A stretch of DNA of 64,000 bases from Nitrobacter sp047149785 (GCF_047149785.1 NZ_BAAGBE010000001.1:3348001-3412000), one strand, 5' to 3'; shown: positions 1-10,577, numbered from the stretch's first letter. The notes: generated by a model from the letters alone, not told the origin. A program made the numbers and translations.

Positions 1-92
1 ATGCCGGCCGGCTTGTCGATCACCAGCATCAGCCCGTCGCGGTGGAGCACGCGGGCCCGGATTTCCTCCGGTGTCGGCTGTGGGGTGTCCAT
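1..92 (-). CDS. RluA-family RNA pseudouridine synthase, N-terminal fragment
   Basis: Only the first 30 or so codons are inside the window; the gene continues leftward. The peptide contains VLHRDGLMLVIDKPAG, the typical first strand and KPAG turn of RluA/RluC/RluD-type synthases, which isomerise uridines in rRNA or tRNA. The ATG at 92 is followed by a short Pro/Glu-rich leader. It is divergent from ftsY, and a palindromic repeat (115-159) lies between the two starts. The catalytic HRLD motif would lie outside the window, so the subfamily cannot be given. Confidence 0.75.
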   Translation of the reverse strand, partial: MDTPQPTPEEIRARVLHRDGLMLVIDKPAG

Positions 93-114
93 AAGTCACT
101 TTAATCTGATTGCG

Positions 115-159
115 GCATGATCCTATCCGAAAACCGGTCTCCACTTTTCGGGATCATGC
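115..159. repeat. Family B intergenic palindrome, copy 1
   Basis: A 45-bp element bounded by GCATGATCC and GGATCATGC. Its core contains CCGAAAACCGG and CCACTTTTCGG. The same sequence, inverted, occurs at 56922-56970 upstream of pyrE, and a fragment lies at about 12010-12035. It sits between the divergent rluA-like gene and ftsY. It encodes nothing obvious and looks like a dispersed, REP-like element. Confidence 0.75.
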
Positions 160-207
160 CGCGCAAGTCTTTCGCTCGCAGGTCGAAACGGCTAACACAC
201 CTCCACG

Positions 208-1155
208 ATGAGCGACAGCACCGACGACAAATCGAAACAGAGCTGGTGGCGCAGGCTGTCCGGCGGCCTCAAGCGGACCTCCACCTCGATCGGCACGGCG
301 GTGGCCGATCTCGTCATCAGGCGCAAGCTCGACCGCGCGATGCTCGACGATATCGAGGACGTGCTGCTGCGCGCCGACCTCGGAACCGCGGTCGCGGAGC
401 GGATCGCGGCCGCCGTGGGCGAGGGGCGTTACGACAAGGCGATCTCCGCCGACGAGGTCAAGACTGTCGTCGCGACAGAAGTGGAAAAAGTCCTCGCGCC
501 GGTGGCGCAGCCGCTGGTCATTGACGAAACCCAAAAGCCGTTCGTCATCCTGATGGTCGGCGTCAATGGCTCCGGCAAGACCACGACCATCGGCAAGCTC
601 GCGGCAAAACTGTCCGCCGAGGGCCGCAAGGTGATGATGGCGGCGGGCGACACGTTTCGCGCGGCAGCCATCGATCAATTGAAGGTCTGGGGCGAACGCA
701 CCGGATCGCCGGTCGTCGCGGGCGCGCAAGGATCGGATTCGGCGAGCCTTGCGTTCAACGCGCTGACCGAGGCGCGCAACGACCGGCGCGACGTGCTGCT
801 GATCGACACCGCCGGCCGTCTGCAGAACAAGGCGGAACTGATGAACGAACTGGAAAAAATGGTTCGCGTCATCCGCAGGGTCGACGAATCGGCGCCGCAT
901 GCGGTGCTTCTGGTGCTCGACGCCACCGTCGGACAGAACGCGCTGTCGCAGGTCGAGGCGTTTCATCGCACCGCAGGCGTCACCGGCCTGGTGATGACCA
1001 AGCTGGACGGCACCGCGCGCGGCGGCATTCTGGTGGCGCTGGCGGAAAAGCACAGACTGCCGGTGCATTTCATCGGCGTCGGCGAGGGGGTCGACGATCT
1101 TGCGCCGTTCACCGCGAAGGACTTTGCCAAGGCGGTTGCGGGGATCGAGGGTTAG
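208..1155 (+). CDS. ftsY: Signal recognition particle receptor FtsY
   Basis: SRP receptor GTPase (315 aa) that docks SRP-ribosome complexes at the inner membrane for co-translational insertion. The short basic N-terminus (SWWRRLSGGLKRT) could act as the membrane-targeting helix; the long acidic A domain of E. coli FtsY is absent, as is usual in alphaproteobacteria. The NG domain is complete: P-loop GVNGSGKTTTIGKLA at about 112-126, DTFRAAA, DTAGRLQN, and TKLDGTARGG near residue 262. The start at 208 gives the usual short N-terminus. A yciB gene follows about 150 bp downstream, beyond a palindromic repeat. Confidence 0.97.
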   Translation: MSDSTDDKSKQSWWRRLSGGLKRTSTSIGTAVADLVIRRKLDRAMLDDIEDVLLRADLGTAVAERIAAAVGEGRYDKAISADEVKTVVATEVEKVLAPVAQPLVIDETQKPFVILMVGVNGSGKTTTIGKLAAKLSAEGRKVMMAAGDTFRAAAIDQLKVWGERTGSPVVAGAQGSDSASLAFNALTEARNDRRDVLLIDTAGRLQNKAELMNELEKMVRVIRRVDESAPHAVLLVLDATVGQNALSQVEAFHRTAGVTGLVMTKLDGTARGGILVALAEKHRLPVHFIGVGEGVDDLAPFTAKDFAKAVAGIEG

Positions 1156-1188
1156 AACAGTTCATCTTCAAATGGAAACGCAACTCGT

Positions 1189-1269
1189 CGTCATCGCGAG
1201 CGGAGCGAAGCAATCCAGTCCGCTTTAAAGCATCTGGATTGCTTCGTCGCCCCGCTCCTCGCAATGACG
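1189..1269. repeat. Family C long inverted repeat between ftsY and yciB
   Basis: Imperfect inverted repeat: CGTCATCGCGAGCGGAGCGA followed by AGCAATCCAG on the left (1189-1218), mirrored by CTGGATTGCTTCG to TGACG on the right (1234-1269). It ends 38 bp before the yciB start and would form a long hairpin on either strand. Related CGTCATnnC...GnnATGACG elements occur at 3088-3200, 22086-22165, 60855-60940 and 62159-62253. An upstream in-frame extension of yciB runs through it, which argues against the longer start. Confidence 0.75.
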
Positions 1270-1307
1270 AGAACAGAGTCCCGATTCCATCAAAACCGGA
1301 AGCCCTA

Positions 1308-1910
1308 ATGGACAAGAAGCAACCGCATCCTCTCTTCAAGCTCGCGACCGAACTCGGCCCGCTCCTGGTGTTCTTCGCCGCCAACGCGAAGTTCAACCTT
1401 TTCGTCGCGACAGCCGCGTTCATGGTGGCGATCGTCGCCGCGATGATCGCGTCCTACATCGTGACGCGACATATCCCGCTGATGGCGCTGGTCACCGGCC
1501 TCGTCGTCCTTGTGTTCGGTACGCTGACGCTGGTGCTGCACGACGAGACCTTCATCAAGGTCAAGCCGACCATCATTTACGGGCTGTTCGCATCCGTGCT
1601 CGGCGGCGGATTGTTGTTCGGCCGCTCCTTTATCGCGATGATGTTCGATCAGGTGTTCAACCTGACGCCGAAGGGCTGGCGGGTGTTGACGCTGCGCTGG
1701 GCGCTGTTCTTTTTCGGCATGGCGGTTCTGAACGAGATCATATGGCGGACCCAGAGCACGGACTTCTGGGTCAATTTCAAGGTTTTCGGTGCGGTCCCGC
1801 TCACCATGATCTTCGCGATGATGCAGATGCCGCTGGCCAGACGCTACGAACTCGCGCCCGAATCGCTCGAGGCCAGCGACGCGAAGGAGGGGGATATCGG
1901 GAAAGGCTAG
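1308..1910 (+). CDS. yciB: Septation protein A / inner membrane protein YciB
   Basis: A 200-aa inner-membrane protein of the YciB/IspZ (IspA) family, which affects cell division and envelope integrity. It has five or so hydrophobic segments and the family stretches KFNLFVATAAFM, FGTLTLVLHDETFIKVKPTI, LRWALFFFGMAVLNEIIW and FWVNFKVFGAVPLTMIFA. The reading frame is open from 1239, but that extension is entirely repeat sequence; the ATG at 1308 (MDKKQPHPLFK) gives the standard family length. The position just downstream of ftsY is common in Rhizobiales. Confidence 0.93.
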   Translation: MDKKQPHPLFKLATELGPLLVFFAANAKFNLFVATAAFMVAIVAAMIASYIVTRHIPLMALVTGLVVLVFGTLTLVLHDETFIKVKPTIIYGLFASVLGGGLLFGRSFIAMMFDQVFNLTPKGWRVLTLRWALFFFGMAVLNEIIWRTQSTDFWVNFKVFGAVPLTMIFAMMQMPLARRYELAPESLEASDAKEGDIGKG

Positions 1911-1946
1911 AGTCTTTCCGCTTCTGATGGAATCAGAAGCGCGGTT
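1911..1946 (-). repeat. Truncated family A repeat (inverted copy)
   Basis: Contains CTTTCCGCTTCTGATGGAAT followed by CAGAAGCG, which is the reverse complement of the right end of the family A element at 43044-43151 and 50163-50268. The small palindrome CGCTTCTG..CAGAAGCG could also act as a weak terminator for yciB, whose stop codon is just upstream. Confidence 0.65.
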
Positions 1947-1959
1947 ATGCCCTCAAGGA

Positions 1960-2574
1960 CTATTCGTCGACGACATAAAAATGCGGTGCAAGGCGAACAA
2001 CGTTCCTAAAACGGTCGGACCCAATGCGTTTGGAAAATTGAGCTGATCGCTTCGATGCAGGCAGCATGATCTCATCGCTCTCGTCGTAGACGACAAACCG
2101 GTTCAGACCGACCATGGCGTTGCCGCCCCAATCGAAGAAAGCCAGTCGCGCGTCCTTTTGGTCGAGATGGGCAATATGGTCCCTATACTCATTTTCGTAC
2201 AAAAGAAAATGAACGCGGTCGACGACCGTCGCTGCGTGGCGAGCGAAGGGAAGCGCTGCCAACAGCAACAATGGAAATGCGCAGGCTGAGATTGCCATGC
2301 GCCACTGACGACGAATTGCGGATCGGATGATTGTCCAGAGGACTACGACGGATGAAATGATTATTATAAAGGCTAAAAACGGAGCCCACATCAAGAACAG
2401 CATCGAAAAAGCGATCGCGGCAACGGGCCACGAGAGCACAAAAGCGGCAAAGAGCATTACGGCGGCACCGGCATACGTCGGCCAGTAAATGAATCTGTCC
2501 TCAAATGCCAAAGGCTTTTCTGAGGCCTTCGCCGAATCTGTAGCGGGGTTTCTCATGGCGGTGTGCCGCCGCAT
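1960..2574 (-). CDS. Hypothetical integral membrane protein
   Basis: A 204-aa protein with no recognised family. It has an N-terminal soluble stretch, three or so closely packed hydrophobic segments (about residues 33-90) and one more near 97-113, then a C-terminal domain of about 90 residues (VDRVHFLLYENEY to PHFYVVDE) that is probably outside the membrane. Base composition is noticeably less GC-rich than the neighbours, which suggests acquisition or relaxed constraint. A second ATG six codons in (MRNPATD) is an equally good start. It lies between yciB and a ComEA-like gene with no operon partner. Confidence 0.6.
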   Translation of the reverse strand: MRRHTAMRNPATDSAKASEKPLAFEDRFIYWPTYAGAAVMLFAAFVLSWPVAAIAFSMLFLMWAPFLAFIIIISSVVVLWTIIRSAIRRQWRMAISACAFPLLLLAALPFARHAATVVDRVHFLLYENEYRDHIAHLDQKDARLAFFDWGGNAMVGLNRFVVYDESDEIMLPASKRSAQFSKRIGSDRFRNVVRLAPHFYVVDE

Positions 2575-2613
2575 CGGCGCGTGAGCGCCGATGCGTTCAA
2601 AAAGAACTCGGCG

Positions 2614-2976
2614 TTACTTCGGCTGCGACGCGATGATCTGGCTGGAGATCTTCTTGTAGGTCGCTTCGGGAAGAATCTTCTTGGAGACGAGCTGGTCCTT
2701 CTTGGCGTAGGGACGGCCGGCGATGATCTTGTCGGAATACTTGTCGCCGATGCCCTTGAAGGCCATCAGTTCTTCCTTGGTCGCGGTGTTGATGTCGAGT
2801 TTGGCCGCCTCGGAGTTCGCGGGCGCCATCTTGCCGGCGGGTGCCATCTTTCCGGCAGGCGCCATCCTGTCGGACTTGGCGGCGGGCTGGGTCGACTGGG
2901 CCATCGACGGCGTTGAAGCGAGAAGACCGAGCGCAAGCGCGGCGGCGGTGATCGAGGCGAGCGTGAAATGACGCAT
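2614..2976 (-). CDS. Secreted helix-hairpin-helix protein (ComEA-like)
   Basis: A 120-aa exported protein. Residues 1-26 form a signal peptide (TPSMA/Q cleavage). A low-complexity linker follows with two identical APAGKM units and a third related one (about 42-53). Residues 58-117 carry a helix-hairpin-helix domain: LDINTATKEELMAFKGIGDK, the RPY turn, DQLVSKKILPEATYKKI. This is the ComEA DNA-binding fold, which in competent bacteria holds incoming DNA in the periplasm. No other competence gene is adjacent, so a DNA-uptake role is only possible. It is about 40 bp upstream of the hypothetical membrane gene, on the same strand. Confidence 0.8.
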   Translation of the reverse strand: MRHFTLASITAAALALGLLASTPSMAQSTQPAAKSDRMAPAGKMAPAGKMAPANSEAAKLDINTATKEELMAFKGIGDKYSDKIIAGRPYAKKDQLVSKKILPEATYKKISSQIIASQPK

Positions 2977-3087
2977 GAAAAATCTCCCTCCCGGGGGCTG
3001 TTGCTATCGATGCGAAGCTATCTGCGGATTTGGGGCGGCGCGATGGCCGCCAAATGAACGGCAGATAAAAGTGGAAAATTATTGTAA

Positions 3088-3200
3088 CCGTCATTCCGGG
3101 ACGTGCGAAGCACGAACCCGGAATCCAGTAAAGTTGCGCGCGACTTGTGTCCGGATTCCGGGTCTGGTCCTGCGGACCGTCCCGGAATGGCCGGTGACGG
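3088..3200. repeat. Family C palindromic repeat between ccmG and the ComEA-like gene
   Basis: Starts CCGTCATTCCGGGACG and ends CGTCCCGGAATGG..TGACGG, with an internal palindrome (GAATCCAGTA / GGATTCCGGG). It lies downstream of ccmG and could serve as a transcription end for the ccm operon. It shares CGTCATTCC-type ends with the elements at 22086, 60855 and 62159. Confidence 0.7.
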
Positions 3201-3223
3201 CTTTTGCTGCGTCAAAGCCGATC

Positions 3224-3817
3224 TCAGGAGCCTGTTTTCAGCGCCTTCTCGATTTCCGGCCTCAAGACCGCGTCGACGTTTTCCGGCGTGATCGCCCCGA
3301 CCAGCTTGTAGGCGATGGTGCCGTCGCGTCCGACCACGAATGTCTCCGGCACGCCGTAGACGCCCCATTCGATCGAGGCGCGGCCGTTGCCGTCAATGCC
3401 GACCATGTCGAACGGATTGCCGTAGCGGCCGAGAAAACGGCGGGCGTTGTCCGGCGCGTCCTTGTAGTTGATGCCGACGAATTGAACCCGCCGGTCCTTG
3501 GCAAGTTCGATCAACAGCGGCACCTCGGCGTGGCAGGGGACGCACCAGGACGCCCAGACGTTGACCAGGCTGACCTTGCCCTTGAAACTCGCGGGATCGA
3601 TGCCCGGCACCGGCTTGTCGTCGCTGACGAGACCGGGCAGCGGAGGAAGCGTGGTTTTGGGCGCGGGATGGCCGATCAGCGCCGACGGGATCCGCGAAAT
3701 GTCGGTGTCGCCGAGCCGGAGCCAGAACACCAGCGCCAGCGCGGCGAATACCGCCAACGGCAGCGCCATCAGCCAGCGTCGTTTCGGCGCTTCGCCGGGA
3801 ATTGCGGGGTCGGTCAT
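3224..3817 (-). CDS. ccmG: Cytochrome c biogenesis thioredoxin CcmG/DsbE
   Basis: Membrane-anchored periplasmic thioredoxin (197 aa) that keeps apocytochrome c cysteines reduced for haem attachment. It has one N-terminal membrane anchor (about residues 14-33), the redox motif WASWCVPCHAEVP (about 88-100) and the cis-proline loop GVPETFVV. The family-specific GINYKD and WGVYGVPE stretches distinguish it from general thioredoxins. Its ATG overlaps the ccmD stop as ATGA (3814-3817), so the two are translationally coupled. It is the last gene of the ccm run seen here. Confidence 0.95.
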   Translation of the reverse strand: MTDPAIPGEAPKRRWLMALPLAVFAALALVFWLRLGDTDISRIPSALIGHPAPKTTLPPLPGLVSDDKPVPGIDPASFKGKVSLVNVWASWCVPCHAEVPLLIELAKDRRVQFVGINYKDAPDNARRFLGRYGNPFDMVGIDGNGRASIEWGVYGVPETFVVGRDGTIAYKLVGAITPENVDAVLRPEIEKALKTGS

Positions 3818-3993
3818 TTGACGTTCGCCGCGCTTCGTCCCGATCGCCTGACGGCGCCGGCGGCCTCGAGGTCGCGCAAGCGCGCTTTCTGGCTCCGGTA
3901 GTCGGTGATCACCCAGATAATGAGCGCCGCGACCACCGCCGCGACCGCGACATAGGACATGATGATGAAGGAGGCGTAGGGACCGAGCGTCAT
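3814..3993 (-). CDS. ccmD: Haem exporter protein CcmD
   Basis: A 59-aa membrane protein: MTLGPYASFIIMSYVAVAAV starts one hydrophobic helix, followed by a basic tail beginning TDYRSQKARL. This is the CcmD pattern; CcmD helps release holo-CcmE from the CcmABC complex. The open frame extends 22 codons upstream into ccmC, but the ATG at 3993 gives the family length and lies 4 bp after the ccmC stop. It overlaps ccmG by four bases. Confidence 0.93.
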   Translation of the reverse strand: MTLGPYASFIIMSYVAVAAVVAALIIWVITDYRSQKARLRDLEAAGAVRRSGRSAANVK

Positions 3994-3997
3994 GTCA

Positions 3998-4726
3998 TCA
4001 CGCCGATTTGCTGGCTTGCAGCATCTGCAGGGTGCGGACGCGGCGGCGCAGGATTTCATTGCGCATCGCCGCGATATGCAGGGTCAGGAACAGCAGCGTG
4101 AATCCGACCGCCATCACCAGCAGCGGAATCAGGAAGGCGCGGTCCAGCGTCGAGCCGCCCATGCGGAGCACCGAGGCCGGTTGATGCAGCGTGTTCCACC
4201 AGTCCACCGAGAACTTGATGATCGGAATATTGATCGCTCCGACCAGCGTCAGCACCGCCGCGGCGCGCGCGGCGCGCGATGGGTCCTCGACCGCGCGCCA
4301 CAGCGCCATCAGGCCGAGATACATCAGGAACAGGATCAGCACCGAGGTCAGCCGCGCGTCCCACTCCCAGTAGGTGCCCCACATCGGGCGGCCCCACAGC
4401 GATCCCGTCAACAGGGCCAGGAACGTGAACGCCGCGCCGATCGGAGCGGCGGTCTTGGCCGCGACGTCGGCCAGCGGATGCCGCCACACCAGCGTGCCGA
4501 GCGCCGCGACGCTCATCACGCTCCATACGAACATCGACAGCCAGGCATTGGGAACGTGGATGAACATGATCTTGACGGTCGCGCCCTGCTGGTAGTCGTC
4601 GGGCGCGGTCGCGGACTGGTAAAGTCCGATCGCGAGCACAAGCACGGTCAGGGCCGCGAGCCACGGCAGAATCCGGCCGGCCAGCGTGAGAAATCGGGAG
4701 GGATTGGCGAGATCGATCAGCGTCAT
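3998..4726 (-). CDS. ccmC: Haem exporter permease CcmC
   Basis: A 242-aa inner-membrane protein with six predicted helices that hands haem to CcmE. The diagnostic tryptophan-rich haem-handling motif is present as WGRPMWGTYWEWDARLTS, along with the conserved histidines of FIHVPNAW and NTLHQP. The frame is open much further upstream, but MTLIDLANPSRFL at 4726 is the usual start. It follows ccmB on the same strand with a 92-bp gap. Confidence 0.95.
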   Translation of the reverse strand: MTLIDLANPSRFLTLAGRILPWLAALTVLVLAIGLYQSATAPDDYQQGATVKIMFIHVPNAWLSMFVWSVMSVAALGTLVWRHPLADVAAKTAAPIGAAFTFLALLTGSLWGRPMWGTYWEWDARLTSVLILFLMYLGLMALWRAVEDPSRAARAAAVLTLVGAINIPIIKFSVDWWNTLHQPASVLRMGGSTLDRAFLIPLLVMAVGFTLLFLTLHIAAMRNEILRRRVRTLQMLQASKSA

Positions 4727-4818
4727 GGCACCACTGATAGTCGCCGAAGCCAGCGCAGGCAATGCGGATTTGAGCCAGGTTTCCCGCATGAGCAAAAGTT
4801 GATCGGCCGCATCGGGCG

Positions 4819-5487
4819 TCAATCCAGCCCGTGCCGCAGGCTCGTCGCGGCGGCGAACGGGCCGATCACGAGGCTTATCAGCGACAGTGCGCACAGAATC
4901 GAGAACGGCGTGCCGAACGGTGACGGTCCGGACACCGCGGCGTTGGAGGCGGCGACGCCGAAAATCAGCACCGGAATCGACAGCGGCAGCACCAGCACGG
5001 AGAGCAGCAGGCCGCCGCGACGGAGCACGACGGCGAGCGCGGCGCCGATCATGCCGGTGAAGGTGAGCGCGGGCGTTCCCGCCAGGAGCGTCAGCGCCAC
5101 CGCGCCGGTCGCGGTGCCGTCGAGGTTGAGAAGCAGCCCCAGCACCGGCGTCGCGGCGACCAGCGGCAGCCCCGCCGCCAGCCAGTGCGCCAGCGCCTTC
5201 GCCGCGCAGGCCAGTTCGAGCGGCGTGCGGCTCATGACGATGAGGTCGAGCGAGCCGTCGTCGTGATCGGCTGTGAACAGGCGATCGAGCGTCAGCAGGC
5301 TTGCAAGCAGCGCGCCGAGCCAGAGGATCGCGGGGCCGAGTTTTTTCAAAAGCGCGAGGTCGGGGCCGACCGCGAACGGCATCAGCACCACGACCGTGAG
5401 GAAGAACAGCACGCCGATCAGCGCGCCGCCGCCGACGCGAAGCGCGACGCTGATATCCCGGCGAATCAATGCGGCGAGGGCGGTCAT
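4819..5487 (-). CDS. ccmB: Haem exporter permease CcmB
   Basis: A 222-aa six-helix membrane subunit of the CcmAB ABC module. It begins MTALAALIRRDISVALRVGG and contains the family signature DDGSLDLIVMSRTPLE in the first cytoplasmic loop. The ATG at 5487 is preceded by GGAAGG at good spacing; the 15-codon upstream extension has no such site and exceeds the family length. ccmA lies upstream beyond a repeat insertion (5544-5701), so this spacer has been stretched. Confidence 0.95.
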   Translation of the reverse strand: MTALAALIRRDISVALRVGGGALIGVLFFLTVVVLMPFAVGPDLALLKKLGPAILWLGALLASLLTLDRLFTADHDDGSLDLIVMSRTPLELACAAKALAHWLAAGLPLVAATPVLGLLLNLDGTATGAVALTLLAGTPALTFTGMIGAALAVVLRRGGLLLSVLVLPLSIPVLIFGVAASNAAVSGPSPFGTPFSILCALSLISLVIGPFAAATSLRHGLD

Positions 5488-5543
5488 GCCTTCCTTCCCG
5501 GTGCGCGTTCTTTTTTGCTGGAAACAAGCCACGTATGCAGCGT

Positions 5544-5701
5544 GCTCCCTCTCCCCTTGTGGGGGAGGGGTGGGGAGAGGGGTAATACGATCCGTAAACT
5601 ATATTTGTCGGGAGACGTCGGGGCGCGGTCACCGGAAGTACCTCCGGGCGCTGCAAGGCACGCCCCTCCCTGGTACTCCCCCACAAGGCGGCAGGGAACA
5701 G
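5544..5701. repeat. Family D palindromic repeat in the ccmA-ccmB spacer
   Basis: The left arm carries CTCCCTCTCCCCTTGTGGGG and GAGGGG. The right arm carries CCCCTCCCTGG and CCCCCACAAGGCGGCAGGGA. Arms of the same kind occur inside polA (59650-59757) and hrpB (63806-63922), and a remnant lies at 34926-34971. It separates ccmA from ccmB, which are usually almost adjacent. Confidence 0.75.
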
Positions 5702-5734
5702 AAAGCATCGACGCCGGAAACAGGATCGGCTTGT

Positions 5735-6349
5735 TCACGCCGTCCCCCCGATCCGAAGCTCCTGCGCGGCGATGCCGAGCGGGGTGTGCGTTGCGGCCAG
5801 GATGATGCCGCCGTCCGCAAGATGGGCGCTCATGATGGCGGCGAAGGCGCTTTGGCCGGCGGCGTCGAGCGCCGAGGTCGGCTCGTCCAGCAGCCACACC
5901 GGCCGCTTCACCGCCAATAGCCGCGCGATCGACAGTCGCCGCCGCTGCCCGGCCGAGAGATAGGCCGCCGGCAGATGCGCCACGTGGTCGAGTCCGACCG
6001 CAGCTAACGCCTGCGCGGCGTCGGCCTCCGATGAGCGCGCCGCGCCGCCGAGAAATTCCCGCCAGAACGACAGATTTTCATTGACGCTGAGCGCGGGTTT
6101 CAGGGCGTCGCGATGGCCGAGGTAGTGTGCCTGCTCGGGCAGCGTCAGCTCGGGGTCGCCGCCCTCGAGGCTGATCGAACCGCCCGCCATCGCCAACAGC
6201 CCCGCCAGGAGTCTCAGCAGGGAGGTTTTCCCGGCGCCGTTGGGACCGGTGATCGCCACCGCCCGGCCGGCTTCCGCCGTCACATCGAGGCCGGAAAAAA
6301 CCTCCCGTCCGCCCCGTACGCACCGCAAATCCTGCCCTGAAAGTTTCAT
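5735..6349 (-). CDS. ccmA: Haem exporter ATP-binding protein CcmA
   Basis: The 204-aa ATPase of the CcmABCD complex, which uses ATP to release holo-CcmE. It has Walker A GPNGAGKTSLLRLLAG, the ABC signature as LSAGQRRRLSIARLL (typical of CcmA, in place of LSGGQ), Walker B VWLLDEPTSALD, and the H-loop ATHTPLG. It is the first gene of the ccm run and is divergent from acnA, with a 222-bp shared upstream region. Confidence 0.95.
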   Translation of the reverse strand: MKLSGQDLRCVRGGREVFSGLDVTAEAGRAVAITGPNGAGKTSLLRLLAGLLAMAGGSISLEGGDPELTLPEQAHYLGHRDALKPALSVNENLSFWREFLGGAARSSEADAAQALAAVGLDHVAHLPAAYLSAGQRRRLSIARLLAVKRPVWLLDEPTSALDAAGQSAFAAIMSAHLADGGIILAATHTPLGIAAQELRIGGTA

Positions 6350-6571
6350 GATGACCCTAGTTTGCGGAGCCTCGCGCGGTCTCCGTGCATGGCTGAAAGG
6401 CGGGGAGCAAGCATAGTTGGCGTGGCGGACGATCCGGAAAGACTCTATAAAACGGGAACTTGATGCAGCACAAAATCTCCCGCAGCGAAACCCCGCCCAC
6501 CAGTCTCTTTTTGCGGTGTTTTAGTACCGTCAGGTCGCTTACTAACGTCCAACCTTGGATCGGGATTCCAC

Positions 6572-9289
<2,718 letters not shown>

Positions 9290-9463
9290 TCTCGTGCTCC
9301 GATTGCGGCATTCGCGCCCCATTCCGGCGGTGACGGCCTCACCGCGAATTGAGTGGCAGGTGAGCGAAAGGCGGCCTATGAAAATGCCGGCCTCTCGCGG
9401 TCGGAAGCATGCTTCCCTTCATAACGCGGGCACACGTCGTGCCGCGGTTTCGGTGTGGCCTCG

Positions 9464-10240
9464 ATGATGTCTCAAGGCTGTTTGTCGCGTGATCGTTTGT
9501 CTCAACTGTTCGGCGTTTGCGCGCTGGGCGTTTGCGCGTCCGTCGCGGTCGCTCGTCCTGCCCTGGCGGATCCGCGCGCCGTGGTCGAACTGTTCACGTC
9601 GCAAGGCTGTTCGTCATGCCCGGCCGCCGACAAGATTCTTGGCGATCTCTCCAACGATCCCTCGATCGTTGCGATGAGCATGCCGATCGATTACTGGGAC
9701 TATCTCGGCTGGAAGGATACGCTGGCCGACAATCGCTTCACCGCGCGCCAGAAGGCCTATTCGCTGATGCGCGGCGATCGCGACGTCTATACGCCGCAGG
9801 TGATCGTCAACGGATCGGCCCATGTGATCGGCAACGATCGCGCGGCCATCGACATGGCCGTTCGCGATACGCGGAAGAACGACGAGGTGATGTCGGTGCC
9901 GGTTTCGATGACGGTGTCGGGCAGGCAACTCAATGTGTCGGTCGCATCCGCCAAAGCCGATCATCCTTCCGATCACGGCGAGATCTGGATATGCGCGATC
10001 GCGAGAGCGGTGCCGATCGCGATCGGGCGCGGTGAGAACAGCGGCCGCGAAGTGACCTACCACAATGTCGTTCGAGGTTGGCTCAAGGTCGGCGACTGGA
10101 CCGGCAAGGCCGGTACCTGGGCGGTGCCGATGGAGAATATCTTGCGGGATGGCGTCGACGGCGTCATCGTGTACGTGCAGGACGGCAATCGCGACAGGCC
10201 TGGTCTGATGCTTGGCGCGGCCTACACCTCGCTGCGCTGA
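9464..10240 (+). CDS. DUF1223 thioredoxin-like exported protein
   Basis: About 258 aa. It has an N-terminal hydrophobic export signal (FGVCALGVCASVAVARPALA) followed by a DUF1223 domain. The domain begins VVELFTSQGCSSCPAADKI, a CxxC redox motif in a thioredoxin-like fold, and continues with PIDYWDYLGWKDTLAD and YTPQVIVNG. The family is periplasmic and of unknown substrate, and is often placed near aconitase in Rhizobiales. The frame opens at a GTG (9455); the ATG pair at 9464/9467 is the more natural start. Confidence 0.9.
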   Translation: MMSQGCLSRDRLSQLFGVCALGVCASVAVARPALADPRAVVELFTSQGCSSCPAADKILGDLSNDPSIVAMSMPIDYWDYLGWKDTLADNRFTARQKAYSLMRGDRDVYTPQVIVNGSAHVIGNDRAAIDMAVRDTRKNDEVMSVPVSMTVSGRQLNVSVASAKADHPSDHGEIWICAIARAVPIAIGRGENSGREVTYHNVVRGWLKVGDWTGKAGTWAVPMENILRDGVDGVIVYVQDGNRDRPGLMLGAAYTSLR

Positions 10241-10382
10241 ATCCGCCGCCTGGTCGTCTTCAGTTTTCAGCATCGTTATTCCCGGAGGTCTTGTCCGGCC
10301 CCGCCACGTCGACGCGGGCGATGCAGGTCCTTGGCGCATGATCGGGCATCGAGGATCGCGTCTCTCGAAAGCGCAATTTCAA

Positions 10383-10413
10383 AAAGAAAAAAGGACCAGC
10401 TTTCGCCGGTCCT
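10383..10413 (-). terminator. Rho-independent terminator of the candidate small RNA
   Basis: On the minus strand: 9-bp GC-rich stem with one G-U pair, GAAA tetraloop, then T6-C-T5. On the plus strand the same stem has an A-C mismatch and no T tract, so it acts in the minus direction only. No protein gene on the minus strand feeds into it. Confidence 0.75.
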
Positions 10414-10563
10414 GTGCGGTCTGGAGGTTTGCTTTCCCTGCGAAGGGGCCCGACCCCGACAGCGCCGGGGGGCTGGGGGCTGAGGATCCGGTGCCGAAAG
10501 GATCGGGCCATCGCAGAGAGTTCCGTATCGCAGTCCAGCGGGGCGGTTGCTTGACGGAAATTG
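10383..10563 (-). ncRNA. Candidate structured small RNA with intrinsic terminator (6S-like outline)
   Basis: No gene is apparent on either strand here. Read on the minus strand, the region ends in a 9-bp stem (AGGACCGGC, GAAA loop, GCTGGTCCT; 10392-10413) followed by TTTTTTCTTTTT. Upstream is a long rod: 10436-10443 pairs with 10511-10518, 10447-10453 pairs exactly with 10503-10509, and more pairs lie inside. Outside is a large internal bubble closed by 10421-10425 with 10534-10538. Two pairs are G-U on the minus strand but A-C on the plus strand, which supports minus-strand transcription. The 5' end is a guess from a weak CATAAT box. Size and rod-bubble-stem outline resemble 6S RNA; the identity is not proven. 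Confidence 0.5.
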
Positions 10564-10577
10564 GGCTGCATTATGAT
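10551..10577 (+). promoter_or_regulatory. Probable housekeeping promoter for the DUF2794 gene
   Basis: TTGACG at 10551-10556 and TATGAT at 10572-10577, spacing 15 bp (slightly short). This predicts transcription from about 10584 and a 5' UTR of about 180 nt before the DUF2794 ATG at 10767. It overlaps the presumed promoter side of the minus-strand RNA candidate. Confidence 0.4.

Noticed and set aside
3998..5686. A 562-codon frame on the minus strand including ccmC
   Set aside because: Residues before MTLIDLANPSRFL are an arginine-rich shadow of ccmB and the repeat; ccmC starts at 4726.
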